Below, piece by piece: positions 52,323 to 63,348 of a stretch of DNA of 64,000 bases. The stretch spans positions 62,001 through 126,000 of the forward strand of contig KQ964271.1 of the NCBI GenBank assembly GCA_001566295.1. Direction: 5' to 3'. The notes beneath the pieces are model-generated. The model was not told the origin of the DNA. It worked only from the letters and a program-made list of their open reading frames with translations, and did not search any database. A program made the position numbers and the translations under genes. Numbering within the stretch: position 1 is the first letter of the stretch; each line of letters opens with the position of its first letter. This DNA is from Microdochium bolleyi (Eukaryota; Ascomycota; Sordariomycetes; Xylariales; Microdochiaceae).

Positions 52323-54094
52323 GATGAGATCAAGGCCAGACTTGGTGAAGATACTGAGTTTGGAACTCTGGTCCGAATGGTAGAAGATAGACAGTTGAGA
52401 TACTGCGAGAGGATAGCTTGAGAGAATGAGGTTGGCTGTTCAAGACTCGAACAAGACTATATATATGAATGTGAAAGTCTGCCGTAGGTGGTCTGCCAGA
52501 TCGGCCGCTGCTCGTTTGGCAGCTGCCTCGAAACGACTTTGATTGTATCTTTGAACCGCTACGACTGACTTTGTAGAAGAGTATATCTCAATGATACAGT
52601 ACACAGACACATGAGAAGTAATGGCCGTAATTGCCAAGGTCACAAAGGAAGCAATGCCCCGGCGAGAATCAAACTGACAATGCATGGACAAGAGTGCTCT
52701 TGGGAAACGAAACGGCCGGTAAACTCCTCAGGTCGACGGACGATCGCATCGCTGTCAGTTTTCACTCATTAATCAATAATAGAACGTACTAGCAGATCAA
52801 AGCCAGGCTTTCAAAGCCAGGGTGAATGCCGACGAGACATGACAAAATGCGGAACAAAAAGAACCATGTTTGTCCACATTCGCACGGACTGCTATAAAGT
52901 CCTGAGTGGAAGCATGGATTGATGCACATGCTTTAGCAAACATGATGGAACTGCTCTGTTCGTGTGAAAAAACAAATGAACAATTGTCCGCGAGGCGTGA
53001 TGATGGTGGGGAGGCAAATGGAGTTCCCGTTGAAAGATTCTGCCTCATTTTGGTCTGCGAGTGAACTTGAGCCGCCAGCAGGGGGCTTCAAACATTGCAA
53101 GACCGTAGAATTTGGACCTATTGAGTAGAGGGCATGATTTCTACAGCTGTTGAACCTTTTGTTGTCTGTTTTCATGCGTGATTGTGTGGATGCCCTGGGC
53201 CGGGGAGAATGAGCTGTTTGGTGTCGGTGATAATGTCGCGCACCCTGTATTCCATCATGTCCGAGGTGGGCATGGGGTATTTTTTCAATCTGTCAACAGA
53301 GCATGTTGTAGCTTGTGAATACATGGAGAAGCGCTATGTTTTATTTGAGTCGATCAATAACACGACTTCCGGCGCAGGCCCCGGGTAGCACAAGAGATGG
53401 CAAAGCCTGCCGAACGAGTCAGGTCCCGGATAGTGGCGACCTGCCACCAAGCTATTCGGCAGATGCCCCGCTGCGACGGGAGTGCGGCCTAGACTACGGT
53501 ATGGTAGGTGGAACTCGCACGTCATAGTTCTTGTTCTTATGAGAATACGTCATGCGCGTCATTCCAGATACAGGCCTAGCCTGAGGCTCTTTGCGAGATT
53601 AACTATAAGACTACCCGTGTCAACGCCGAACTGACTTGCCGAAGAATGACTGAGACGGCGTGTCGAAGATGAAGACGGCCGGCAACCTTGGGCCCAGATC
53701 GCTGCATGTCGTAGTGCGTCACATTGAAATACACGTGCACATGGCACAGTTTAGTTATTGACAAAAACGCCATCTGAATTGGCCTTGCGCAGTCAAGTAT
53801 TTCATCGTAGGGCGAAGTACTGGCTTCGGGCTCATAATATCCCTAGAGAGCCTCGGCAGGCACTTTGCGAGGCCTTAGCGTGGTTACTAGCTCCCGGATA
53901 TCCCGTATTCCTCTGACGACATGATGCAGTTAGCGTAAGATTGCCTGTTGCCATACTATTTAAGATACATGGGGACCTTGCATTGCCGGATAGAGGACAC
54001 GGAACTTCCGAGTACTTCCTTCCATTCCAACGAGAGCGAATATCATTTAGCACCCTAAAGAACTGCCAACAAAAGGCACCCGTTTGCATTCGCC
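52323..54094. other. 1.8 kb AT-richer gap
   Basis: Lower GC than the flanking genes, short frames only. No terminal repeats or transposase-like sequence found. Promoters of paralogue B and of the decarboxylase are at its ends. Confidence 0.5.
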
Positions 54095-54628
54095 ATGTCC
54101 AAACTTCCGAAATTCGTCAACAACACCCCGCTCGACTCATCTTTCGATGCCGACGTCCGCGACGTGCATCTCGTCTACGACTATCCCGCCAAGGCTGCCG
54201 ACGGCACACCAGAGAAATGGCGATACGAGATGTGGTTCTTCTCAGACACACGTATCGTGTATGCCATACACGGCGGGCCCATGGCGGGACGAATCAACTA
54301 CCAGCAGGCATCCTATCAGTGTGTTCGCCCCGGCGAGCTCTGGCAGATCAACTGGCTGGAGGAGACGGGGACGGTCTGCTCCATGGTGTATGACATCACC
54401 AAGCAGACTGTCACTACGCTCATCTGTTTCTCGCAAGGGCACTGGGACAAGGCGGAGGATGCGCACGGCGACAAGCGCAATCAGGAGGACTTTGAGCGTT
54501 GGAGAGGGCTTGCAGCGCTAGGAAAGCAGACTGACCGCTTGATGCTATCTGAGCAAGCGGATATACTCAAGGCCTTCCGAGGTAGTGGGGATCTGGTACC
54601 TATAAAAGAGGAGGACCCTGTCTTTTAG
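54095..54628 (+). CDS. Phenolic acid decarboxylase
   Basis: Single exon, 177 residues, the usual length of the family (about 160-180). The conserved series is present: VYDYP with Y28 and Y30, KWRYEMWF, VYAIHGGPMAGR with R66, QINWLEETGT with E89, and ICFSQGHW. Y28, Y30, R66 and E89 correspond to the catalytic Tyr pair, Arg and Glu of bacterial PadC enzymes. It decarboxylates p-coumaric, ferulic or caffeic acid to the vinylphenol without a cofactor, in the cytosol, and so detoxifies plant phenolics. It has no intron and lies between 2EXR-like paralogues B and C. Confidence 0.92.
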   Translation: MSKLPKFVNNTPLDSSFDADVRDVHLVYDYPAKAADGTPEKWRYEMWFFSDTRIVYAIHGGPMAGRINYQQASYQCVRPGELWQINWLEETGTVCSMVYDITKQTVTTLICFSQGHWDKAEDAHGDKRNQEDFERWRGLAALGKQTDRLMLSEQADILKAFRGSGDLVPIKEEDPVF

Positions 54629-55345
54629 GCTCTGAACTGGTATGGCAACTAGAGTTACGAGACACGGAACATGATGCTGGCCACTGTTTTGGCTAGTAAT
54701 CTTTACGACTTCGGAAATTTGATTACAGCTTGAGAGTATTGATGGACAGTCACACCTGAAACACAGGGTTATTTTACTGCGTTGCAGGTGGACTGTTGCG
54801 GTTGAGTCCGTGGCAGACGGGCATGCACGGAGTAACCGAGTCTGCTTTTTAGACAGCTCATGACCAATTGAGAATTTCACGATTTCCAAGCCAGCAGAGC
54901 CCAGGTACAATCGGCCGGACTAGATGAAAACAAGTCCTAGAACGGTAACTAAGGCAAGCCGTTCCAGAGTGCCGCCAGACCGTGCAGGATTCACATTGTG
55001 TCCGTGCTTGCAGTGTTTTCCAAAAGTATTCAGGGCACCACAAAGTGTTTCATTACATGGACATCTCACGATAGTCGTCAGAGTCCCAGGCCGGTCGATG
55101 GAGATCCATGGACGCGAAAATAGTACAAGCTCGGCCATGCTCCACCAGCCATGGCATCCTTCTCCGTCCACAAGTGGCCTCCCAGAGCCAGACACGTGTT
55201 TAGAAACTTCATCTCAGAGATTTTGATCCCTCCATGCTCGAGTCTGCGTCCATCACGTGTTCTTGTCCTCGGCGCATCTCCGGTTCCGATGTCTCCCACG
55301 CTCTTGCATGCAATCTCCACCGCGAGCGCTGTACGTTATGAGCCT
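54629..55345. other. Convergent intergenic region
   Basis: Between the 3' ends of the decarboxylase and 2EXR-like paralogue C. No gene seen. Confidence 0.5.
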
Positions 55346-56110
55346 CTAAGGACACAGCTCGTGACGTGGCGATGAGGGATGGGCATGGCCGCGAAGCACC
55401 TTGACACCAAGGCCTCTCGCCTCCTCCTCCAGCCTGTCGAGCCAAGCCTTCTCGAAGCTGCCGATGAGCTCCAGGGTCCGAAGCGAGGGGCAAAGCCCGC
55501 GCAAGCGTCCAACGCGCTTAATGCACTTCTCGGTGAGCAGGTGTATGTCATTTTCCGGGTCGTGCGGGGAGCACTCGTGCTTCAGACGCCCCGTGGGGCG
55601 CAGGGTGTAGCGTATCGTGCTAATGCCCAGCGCTCGGAACTTGGCTGGTCCGCCGAGCATGGCGCTGATGGCGCTGACGTTGATGGCCATGGCGCCGGCG
55701 AAGTCGTAGACGCCGATCTGGTCCCACGCTCCGAGCCGCCACTCGATCTCGAGAAGGTCCGCTCCTGTCTGGCAGCGAGCTGGGAGCGAGATGCCAACGG
55801 CTGGGGAGAGCGTGGCGCCGAAGTCTGTGACGAGTGACTGGTGGTCGCCTATGACGAAGCGGAGATGGCGCGAGGCGACGGTGACGAGCTCGGTTGCGAC
55901 GTGCTTGCTGGTGCGCATCAGAGGGGGAATGTCTTGGTGGGAGCTCTCGAAGGCAATACTGTGCCCGTTGAAGATGAAGCCCACCTTGGCAATGGCGTCG
56001 GGCGCGTCCCTAACATGGTTGAGCATGTACAGCTCGTAGATCTGATGGCGGGTCTCGACGGGGAGGTCCAGGAAGGACAGTGGACGACGTTGCTCCGGTG
56101 TGGTGTCCAT
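55346..56110 (-). CDS. 2EXR-like protein (paralogue C)
   Basis: Single exon, 254 residues, starting MDTTPEQRRP. Family head LSFLDLPVETRHQIYELYML at 11-30, then GHSIAFESSHQDIPPLMRTS, RHLRFVIGDH, ISLPARC at 107-113, DLLEIEWRLGAW, a central domain, and LRTLELIGSFEKAWLDRLEE near the end. It is closest to paralogue B in order of blocks. Same strand as A and B, about 3 kb beyond B, with the decarboxylase between. Confidence 0.75.
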   Translation of the reverse strand: MDTTPEQRRPLSFLDLPVETRHQIYELYMLNHVRDAPDAIAKVGFIFNGHSIAFESSHQDIPPLMRTSKHVATELVTVASRHLRFVIGDHQSLVTDFGATLSPAVGISLPARCQTGADLLEIEWRLGAWDQIGVYDFAGAMAINVSAISAMLGGPAKFRALGISTIRYTLRPTGRLKHECSPHDPENDIHLLTEKCIKRVGRLRGLCPSLRTLELIGSFEKAWLDRLEEEARGLGVKVLRGHAHPSSPRHELCP

Positions 56111-56537
56111 CTTGCCTCGTGGTAGGCCTGTTTGTGCAGGATGAGGCGGTGGTTGAAGACCTGCAATGTCGAGGTATGTCGTCTAGGGCAAGAAGAGGAA
56201 AGACGGGGAAGACACTCGGCGAGGCCTAAAAAGACGGGACAGTGCTCTGGCAGATTCACATCGCCGCGCGGCGCACAGCTGACTAGGCGTACTGTTGTTC
56301 CAGGGATGCTCGTGGGTACCGTGTCCACCACCAGGCAGAAGTCGATGCGCGGCTAGGTAAATATCTTTAAAAGTCTTGTGGGAGGAAATCATAGCCTGGA
56401 GATAGCTCGCTCTCTAGCCTCTTCATAATCTTGATCTCTCCAAGTGTCGTAGGTGGGAGACTATCATCAATTACCACGATTAAATCCGCCCCATCTCTAC
56501 AATGCTACAATCTCAAAGGAACAGCCTCGACCCTGAC
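56111..56537. other. Intergenic; left end of the segmental duplication
   Basis: Promoter of paralogue C and downstream region of the secreted gene. From about 56425 the sequence resembles that at about 59030 (TTGATCTC, then a shared GGGAGAC), marking the left end of duplicated unit 1. Confidence 0.5.
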
Positions 56538-58880
56538 TCAAGGGTCAATCGCCAACGGGCTGAAGACGCGGCATATCGCACCCACTTGCGTGTCCTCCAC
56601 GTTCCCAAGATTCCACAGCGAGTCGCACGTGAAGCTCTCGTCGCCCCTGGCATTCGCGCACGTGAGCGGACACGTGCCGTCGCCGCCACCGCCCGCGGCG
56701 AGCGAGCACGCGATGCGCGTCTCGTCCGTGCCCTCGTCGCCGAAGAGCACAAACGCCTGGTAGCCTATCGCGTTCTCCTTGGTGTACGCGCCCGGCGAGA
56801 AGACGGTGCTACCGCTTGACGACGCCAGCCTGAGCTCGCCGTCCGGAAAGAGCCCGAAGATGTCGCCTGTCGCGGCCGGGTCGTTGACGGCGACCGCGTC
56901 GCCTTCCCTCCGGAGCCGCTTGCCGTTGTAGAACAACGTGGGAGCCGCCCGGGCGACGAGCCGGAACGTTGTGACTGTCACTGCGCGGACCGTGGACGTC
57001 CCGCCGATGGGGGCACTCGCCGAAGTGCTGTCCGGAGCTGGGACGGTGACGGAGGTGGTCTAGTGAGTCACGGGACCACGCAGTGTTGTTAGTCTTCACT
57101 CTCCTCGGGCGCAAGAAGGGGGTTCCCGGATATGGGACACCTACCTGGGTTACAATCTCAGTCACAGTGACAATCGCAGAGCTGGCCGACACTGCCGTCG
57201 TGGTCGTGGTCGTCGCGGGTGCGCCGTCAATGTCGAGACAGCTGCACGCCGACGAGAGGGCCGGGCCAGCGGCATAGCCTGCCAGCGCTTCCGGCGTGGG
57301 AGCTGCTGCCGCGGAGGGGGAATTGTCGCGCTTCTTCATGGTGACGGTTGGGAACGTGCAGCCGGTAAGCGCCACGAACACGGTCGAGGTGGTTTCGAGG
57401 CTGGATGTGGTGGCTGTCTCGGTGCTCGCCGTCTGGCCGCCCGTGGCTGAGGCCGTGACTGTGGCTGTCACGAGTTCCGTCGTCGTCGATGTTGCAGTTA
57501 CAGTCCTGTAGGTTTGAGAGACTGGTCAATCACGGGCGATCAACGGGGTTCTGGTCGGAGCATCGGGACTATCTTACTGGGGATCGCCGCTAGCAGTAGA
57601 CGTGACTGTCAGAACAGCACTCCCTGGCACAGACAAGTAGCTCGAGCAGAAGGAGGACGCGGCAGCCTGCTCGCTCTCAGCAGCAATCTGCGAGCTGACA
57701 GTGCTGCAGAACTCCATGCTGGTCGAGCTACTACTGGTCGAGCTGCTGACCGAGCTAGTTGCCGGGTCACCACTGGAGGATGAGCGGGTGGTCGAAGAGC
57801 TCGACGGCAGTGGTGCAGCCGATGTAATTTGGGGCAGACCATTGTCAGCAAAACGGTATCTGAGAATGTACTGCTGGCTGTAGGTAAAGTCGAGCAGGCC
57901 GATAGCGACAATCGCCGCAGTCTCTCTGAGGCGCATCCTGAGTCTTGAACAGATCTTTCGTCCAAGTGCTAGCTCCGTGTGTAAGTGGTACTTTGCGAAT
58001 AATGACGGATGAATGACGCTGCGATCCTCGGCTTGTTCAAGTATAAAGTGTCTGCATGGGCACCAGGGATGAGCTTGGCATTTCCAGGGCGAGCAGGCTG
58101 GCACGCCCGTCACTATCCACTGGCGCGGAGGAAAGAGGCAGATATCGACGTGTCTTGGGCAAGCAATACAGGGACAACCCAATCGGAGCGTTCTCGAGCA
58201 CGTAATGAGACAAGGCATTGTTCTTGCTAAGCTTCGCTGCTAACAAATGTCTTGGGCTTGTTCCAGATCACTACCCTTCGGACATAACTCCTTGGCGCTG
58301 ACTGGGCTCCTAACGTTCCAGACGACAGGCCTTGCCAGACCGTTCAACCCTGGCTCCGCCAAACATAGTCTAGGGTAGTAATCGTAGAGGCAAGCCAGGG
58401 GGTGCTACGTCTTCTCTACGAAGCTCTTTACAGCCTGATCGTACGGACTGGTGTCCGATTTTGCATATGATCCCTATATGCAGCTCGATGTGAGGCAGAA
58501 ATTTCAGCTCCTACATACCCTCGAAAACACTATTCTCGTAGTCCCTGGTGATTAGCATTATTTCGAGTCTCTGGTGCCGTAGGCTCGGGAAGGAGTTCTT
58601 CTCAGCATTCCATCCCTGGAGCGAGAAAGGGTTAGGAACGAGCAGAATTAGGCAAAGTCAAAGCCAGCACGCCCATATGGAAATCAGCTGCGACGGCTTA
58701 CTTCAGCCTGCCAATAAAGCCACGTTACAGCAACAGTCATGAGACTAAGACACGGCATATAAGTAAGTTAATAACGTGGCGTAGCCCGAGGACCGGGCTT
58801 TTGTCCGACGAGACCTGCATAACAAGGGCAAACTGTCCGAGACAAATACCCGACACACACGGAGTCGGGGTACTCTCCGG
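56425..58880. repeat. Segmental duplication, unit 1
   Basis: Unit 1 contains the secreted gene at 56538-57936 and its 5' flank. Non-coding similarity to unit 2 is visible on both sides of the gene: 56425-56455 with 59030-59060, 58228-58275 with 60975-61025, and 58808-58852 (TGTCCGAGACAAATACCCGA) with 61446-61490. The offset is about 2.6-2.75 kb throughout. Confidence 0.7.
56538..57936 (-). CDS. Secreted Ser/Thr-rich protein with DGTCPLxC C-terminal domain (family member 2)
   Basis: Exons 57578-57936, 57145-57505 and 56538-57059 (phases 2 and 0), 413 residues. Short signal (MRLRETAAIVAIGLLDFTYS), then QQYILRYRFADNGLPQITSA, a Ser run, EFCSTVSSQIAAESEQAAAS, SFCSSYLSVP, a Thr-rich section, GCTFPTVTMKKRD with a dibasic site at 177-179, PTPEALAGYAAGPALSSACS, another Thr-rich section, then a C-terminal domain with TLFYNGKRLRREGDAV, GDIFGLFPDGELRL and DGTCPLTCANARGDESFTCD, ending VFSPLAIDP. 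Intact throughout. Probably O-glycosylated and secreted, perhaps cut by Kex2 at KKR; no known function. Confidence 0.8.
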
Positions 58881-59244
58881 CCAGGAAACAAAAGTCCAAT
58901 CGCCCTCCGCTCCCAAGTGCAGTAGATAAGGATACATAATATCTTTGCCAATGTCATACTTGGCTGGCTGTCAATGTCACAAAAGTCGGCAGTATGTCGT
59001 GAATGTGCCATATACTATATTATGCACAGCCTTGATCTCCCCAATTGCTTTAGTTGGGAGACAACTACGACCAATGTATTATCACCGGGAGCCAGGCCTT
59101 CAAGTCAGCAGGCACTGCGCCAAGCACTTGGGACCGTTCAATACCTAGGGTTATGGCCTTTTGACAGATCAGTGTGCCTGCAGTCATCACGCCGAGCCCG
59201 GACGACGACCAGCCAACCGTGGCTTTCGTCATATCTCGTTTTTA
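57937..59244. other. Intergenic inside and between duplicated units
   Basis: 5' flank of family member 2 (part of unit 1) and 3' flank of family member 3 (start of unit 2 near 59030). No further gene seen. Confidence 0.55.
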
Positions 59245-61495
59245 TCAGGGATCGATCGCCCAAGAGAAGAACGGGGGACACCCCGCAATGGCCGCGTCCA
59301 ACAGGCCGCCAAGCATCCAGTAACGGCCGCATCTGAAATTGACATCGCCCCCGAAGGCCCTACAGCGGAGCGGACACGTGCCGTCGCCGTCGCGCCTGAC
59401 CTGGCACGTGACAAGGGGCTGGTTCCTGGTATCAAAGTAGACATCGGCACCCGCGGCCCCGGGGATGAGGGCGTTCCGGGCGCTGGGCCCAAACGTGCCC
59501 GCTCCCGTCTGGACCCTCAGCTCGCGGCCCTCGAAGATGCCGAAGATGTCGCCGGCAGCGCCCGCGTTGTCGAGGGCGACCTGGGTGCCTTCCATGACAA
59601 ATTTGTTGCCGTTGTAAGGGAGGCCCTCGAAGGCGATCCTGAATGTCGTGACTGTCTCTACGGCAAAGGTCGATGTTTCGATGGCGAGCGACGTCATCGT
59701 GCTGGTGATGACTGTGCTTTGCGTGAGCGTCTCCGTGGCGGTCTCGGTGGGCGCATCAGCTCCCAAGGTCTGGTAAGGCGGGGAAAGGCAGGATGGTCAG
59801 TTTTGTCATTTGAAACATGGTCATTGGATGTATTTCCACATTCGGTGGTATAAAAAGATTGCTGTGCTCACCTCCGTCACGAGCTCGGTCACGGTTGTCA
59901 CGAAGCTGGTGGCTATGGTCGTGGTGAACGTGCTCGGTGCGCCACTGAGGTCGAGACAGTCACACACGGAAGACAGCGCGGGGCCGTCAGCATAGCCAGC
60001 GAGCGCATCCGGTGTGGGAGCGTCCCGCTTCTTCGCGGTCAGGGTCGGGAAAGCACACCCGGCGAGCGCTTCAAACACCGTCAAGACGGTCACGGTGGTG
60101 GTCGTGGTGGACGAAATTGACTCCTCGACGATGGATGTCTGGTCTTCCGTGGCGGTGATTGTTGTTGTCATTGAAGCAGGAGCTGTCGATCGAATCGTCG
60201 TCATTAATGTGGAAGTCACGGTCCTGTGGTTTGTCAGATGGACCCTCCGATGGAGCAGCAGGGCACAGTCGGGTGAGGCAAGGGTTCTTACTGGGTATCA
60301 TCGGTGACCGTCGAAGTGACTGTGGCAATGACACTGCCTACGATGGACAGGTAACTCGAACAGAAGTCGGACGCTGCGGCCTGCTCACTCTCTGAGAAAG
60401 CTGTGAGCCGACGGTGCTACACAACTCTGAGCTAATCGAGTTGGTAGCGGCGCTCGTCGTCGAGGCACTAGAGGATGGGACGCTCAAAGAGTCTGGCACT
60501 GAGCTCGACGAGCTGGACGACGAAGCGCCAGTGGTTGGCCGTGTAGCCGAGGTGACCTGGGGCAGGTCATCGCCAGCGAAACGGTATCTGAGGATGAACT
60601 GCTGGCCAGAGACAAGATCCAGCAGAGCAAAGGCGGCAAGCGCAGTGGCCTGTCCGAAGTACATCTCTGACGTTGAGGGGACTCTCGCCCTGTTTCTGAG
60701 CTGGTACTGAGGGGCGGAGTCTTCGAGTGACGATTAACTCTTGGGGCATGTCCATATAAGGACATACAAGATTGAGTCGCCCCTGACTTGAGTAGGCATT
60801 GCGTGCTTGGTCAACCACGACAGGCTTGGCGTTCGCTTGAAAATTCAGCTAGCACGCACCATTATTGCCTGATGGCGCGGAGGAACAGCCCAGGGATCGC
60901 CAGTATCTGGGTGAGCAATGCGGGCGCGACCTGAGTCGAACGCAGCTGGGACGAACTGGGCCAAGACAATGCGCTTGCTCAGCCTTGCTGCCAGCACATG
61001 TCTCGGCTCTGTCCCAGATCACTAATTTGCGGAAGTGATTTCTCCGGGCTGAATACGCAGACTAAAGACCTGGCATTCCACCTACCGCTCCTCAGCTCTC
61101 CGCGGCCCGATCTTACGCACTCAATGCCGACGGCGTGTGTTTTCGGTCGTCCAATTTACGGCAATACGGATTGCTTGTGACGCTGCGTGATTCCTCTCGA
61201 GCACTTCACCTTGGTACGCGGCTGAAAGTATCAAACTGAGATCTCTCGGTGTAAAGCTGTGGAGAAAAGGCATTGTGGATGTCACCGGCGCAGAACAAGC
61301 CAAGAGCGAGCACCATGAGAACAACGCGAACACGTCCCTGCTTCTCGCAGATGCAATGATTCACTGAAGACTGCCAGCGAACAATGCCATGGTCCGACAA
61401 CTGCGGCGCGGGTGAGACACGGCATTCGAGCTGCCAGCAGCGTGGCGCAAACCTGCACAGCAAGGGCGACCTGTCCGAGACAATACCCGATCAAC
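59030..61495. repeat. Segmental duplication, unit 2
   Basis: Direct-repeat partner of unit 1, holding the frameshifted family member 3 and its 5' flank to at least 61490. The shared non-coding blocks are listed under unit 1. The flanks are diverged by several substitutions and small indels, so the duplication is not recent. Confidence 0.7.
59245..60664 (-). pseudogene. Secreted Ser/Thr-rich protein, family member 3, with frameshift in exon 1
   Basis: Exons 60292-60664, 59872-60223 and 59245-59769 match member 2 in layout. Exon 1 starts MYFGQATALAAFALLDLVSG, then QQFILRYRFAGDDLPQVTSA and SELCSTVGSQL. Between about 60383 and 60402 the frame is lost: SEQAAASDFCSSYLS continues in another frame. 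Exon 1 has 373 bases where phase 2 needs 374, so one base is missing relative to the paralogue. All splice sites and exons 2-3 (FPTLTAKKRDAPTPDALAGY, DGTCPLRCRAFGGDVNFRCG, SWAIDP) stay open, so the lesion is either young or a sequencing/assembly error in CTCTCTGAGAAAG. Read literally, the product would stop within exon 1 at about 107 residues. Confidence 0.75.
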
Positions 61496-62442
61496 CGAAG
61501 TCATGTGCTGCGCTGTTTCTAGGGATTGTGCGAGGCGTGTAGCGCGTCCTTGTCGGACCGCACTTTCGCTGAAGACTAGACATCGGCGCGCTCTACGGAG
61601 GTTAAGTGATGCGTTGGGGGGTTTTTGAGACAGTGTGCTCCTATCAAGGACCAAGCTTTGACCTCGGCGGCTCTGCACGTCGGTTCTGGGATAGTCCACT
61701 GGTGATGCGGGCTTTGGTACGGAGAGGTCCGTACCGTAGACAGCCTAGACAAGATGGACAACATCTTGGCATTAGTATACTATCTTCCGAGCTACGACGT
61801 GGGGCGACGAGAGCGTGCACACTTGACATGACGAGGAAAGCATCTCGACAATAGCTGTTCTCGGCTCATCCCCACCATCTCGGCCCCCACAGGCTGTGAT
61901 GCTTGGAAGAAAGGTGAGTGACACGTCAGGGTGCATGATGGGTATCCTGCACAGGAAGTGAAAAGGGTCCAGGCTATCTCTGAGAAGGGTTCCGATCGCC
62001 GATGGCTTCAGCCTCGATACATAGGCGGGTTATCATCATCATTCATTGTCAACCGATGCAATGTCACGATGCATCTGACATGAGGCGGGCCGCAGCGGAC
62101 CTTGTAATTAGGGTCCCTTGTCCAGTACGGAGTACCTTACGGGCCACTCCATTGTATTGGATGCTGGAGGGGACCGGGTCGCCGTAAACGGCCTAGCGTG
62201 CGATGAATCATTTTCGATTCATCCCGGGTCCCACAGATGCTCGGCTGGCCCTGGAAAGACGCGGGGTTGGCTACTGAACAACGCTGCACACTAAATACGC
62301 CAACTATATAAACAACAGGACAGGACCGTGAGCACGTCATCCACATCACGAACCTCAACATCGACACACACCAGACACCGCTTCTCCAATTCGCCAGCCC
62401 GCATTACACCCTTGAACCAGGCAGCCACAAGCCACACCCCCC
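60665..62442. other. 1.8 kb intergenic region
   Basis: The left part to 61490 belongs to duplicated unit 2. The rest has no coding-like frame. The right end is the promoter of the GST-like gene. Confidence 0.5.
62305..62312 (+). promoter_or_regulatory. TATA box of the GST-like gene
   Basis: TATATAAA about 135 bases upstream of the ATG at 62443. Confidence 0.6.
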
Positions 62443-63339
62443 ATGAGCACAGACACCACCACCACCACAGCAACAACCACCACCAACACAATGCCCCCCA
62501 AGATGGACTACTACGACATCGCCATGGCGCCCCCGGTCGCCCAGACGGCCTGCTCCGTCAACCCCTGGAAGGCCCGCCTGGCCCTCAACTTCAAGGCCGC
62601 CGACTACGCCACCACCTGGGTCTCCCTCCCGGACATCCCCTCCGTCCGCGGCTCCCTCGGCGTCCCGCCCTGCCGCCGCCACGCCACCGGCGAGGAGTAC
62701 CCGACCTTACCCGTCCTCGTCGACCACAGCACAGGCACCAAGACGGGCGACTCGTTCGATATTGCCGTCTACCTGCACGAGACATACCCCGACGCCGGCG
62801 CGGGCAACTTGTTCCCCGCACAGGACGACCCTTCCCTGCCCGAGAGCAAAAAGGTCACGTACACCTTCGGCCAGGAGCTCGCGCCGTGGATGCCGCCGCT
62901 GTCGGACCCGCACCCGGACCCGCGGTACGCCGCCTACGCTCGGTTCAACCGCGAGGTCGACCTCGCCTTCACCACGCACGTCGGGCTCATGGGGCAGTTT
63001 ATACCGCTCGACAGCGAGGCCAGCAGGCAGGTTTTCCTCGACCGTGCGGGCCTGACGAGCTGGGAGCAGATCGGCCTGCCCGGGGATGTGCGGAAGGAGA
63101 TGCTGGGCAAGTTTAACGAGACGCTGGCCGACATGGCGCGGCAGCTGTTTAAGAATTCGGAGGAAGGGCCCTGGATCGCGGGGGACAGGGCGACGTATAT
63201 GGATCTGATGCTGGGTGGGTGGCTGATGATGGCGAGCCGGACGATGCCGAAGGAGGAGTGGGAGGCGATCAAGACCGGGAATGGGGGCGTGTTTGGGAGG
63301 CTGTTTGACGCGTTGCAGAAGTGGACGGAGGTCAAGTAG
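62443..63339 (+). CDS. Glutathione S-transferase-like protein (N-terminal GST fold, beta-etherase-like)
   Basis: Single exon, 298 residues from the first ATG; a second ATG 17 codons on (MPPKMDYYDIAMAPP) skips a poly-Thr head and may be the real start. The N-terminal thioredoxin-like half has SVNPWKARLALNFKAADYAT, TLPVLVD with the cis-Pro, and a GDSFDIAVYLHETYP region (Asp-Ser for glutathione), as in fungal LigE/Ure2-like GSTs. The C-terminal helical half includes GPWIAGDRATYMDLMLGGWL, the conserved N-capping region. It probably conjugates or reduces aromatic or electrophilic compounds in the cytosol. The substrate is unknown; a link to phenolics like those handled by the decarboxylase 8 kb away is only a guess. 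Confidence 0.88.
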   Translation: MSTDTTTTTATTTTNTMPPKMDYYDIAMAPPVAQTACSVNPWKARLALNFKAADYATTWVSLPDIPSVRGSLGVPPCRRHATGEEYPTLPVLVDHSTGTKTGDSFDIAVYLHETYPDAGAGNLFPAQDDPSLPESKKVTYTFGQELAPWMPPLSDPHPDPRYAAYARFNREVDLAFTTHVGLMGQFIPLDSEASRQVFLDRAGLTSWEQIGLPGDVRKEMLGKFNETLADMARQLFKNSEEGPWIAGDRATYMDLMLGGWLMMASRTMPKEEWEAIKTGNGGVFGRLFDALQKWTEVK

Positions 63340-63348
63340 GGACAGGGA

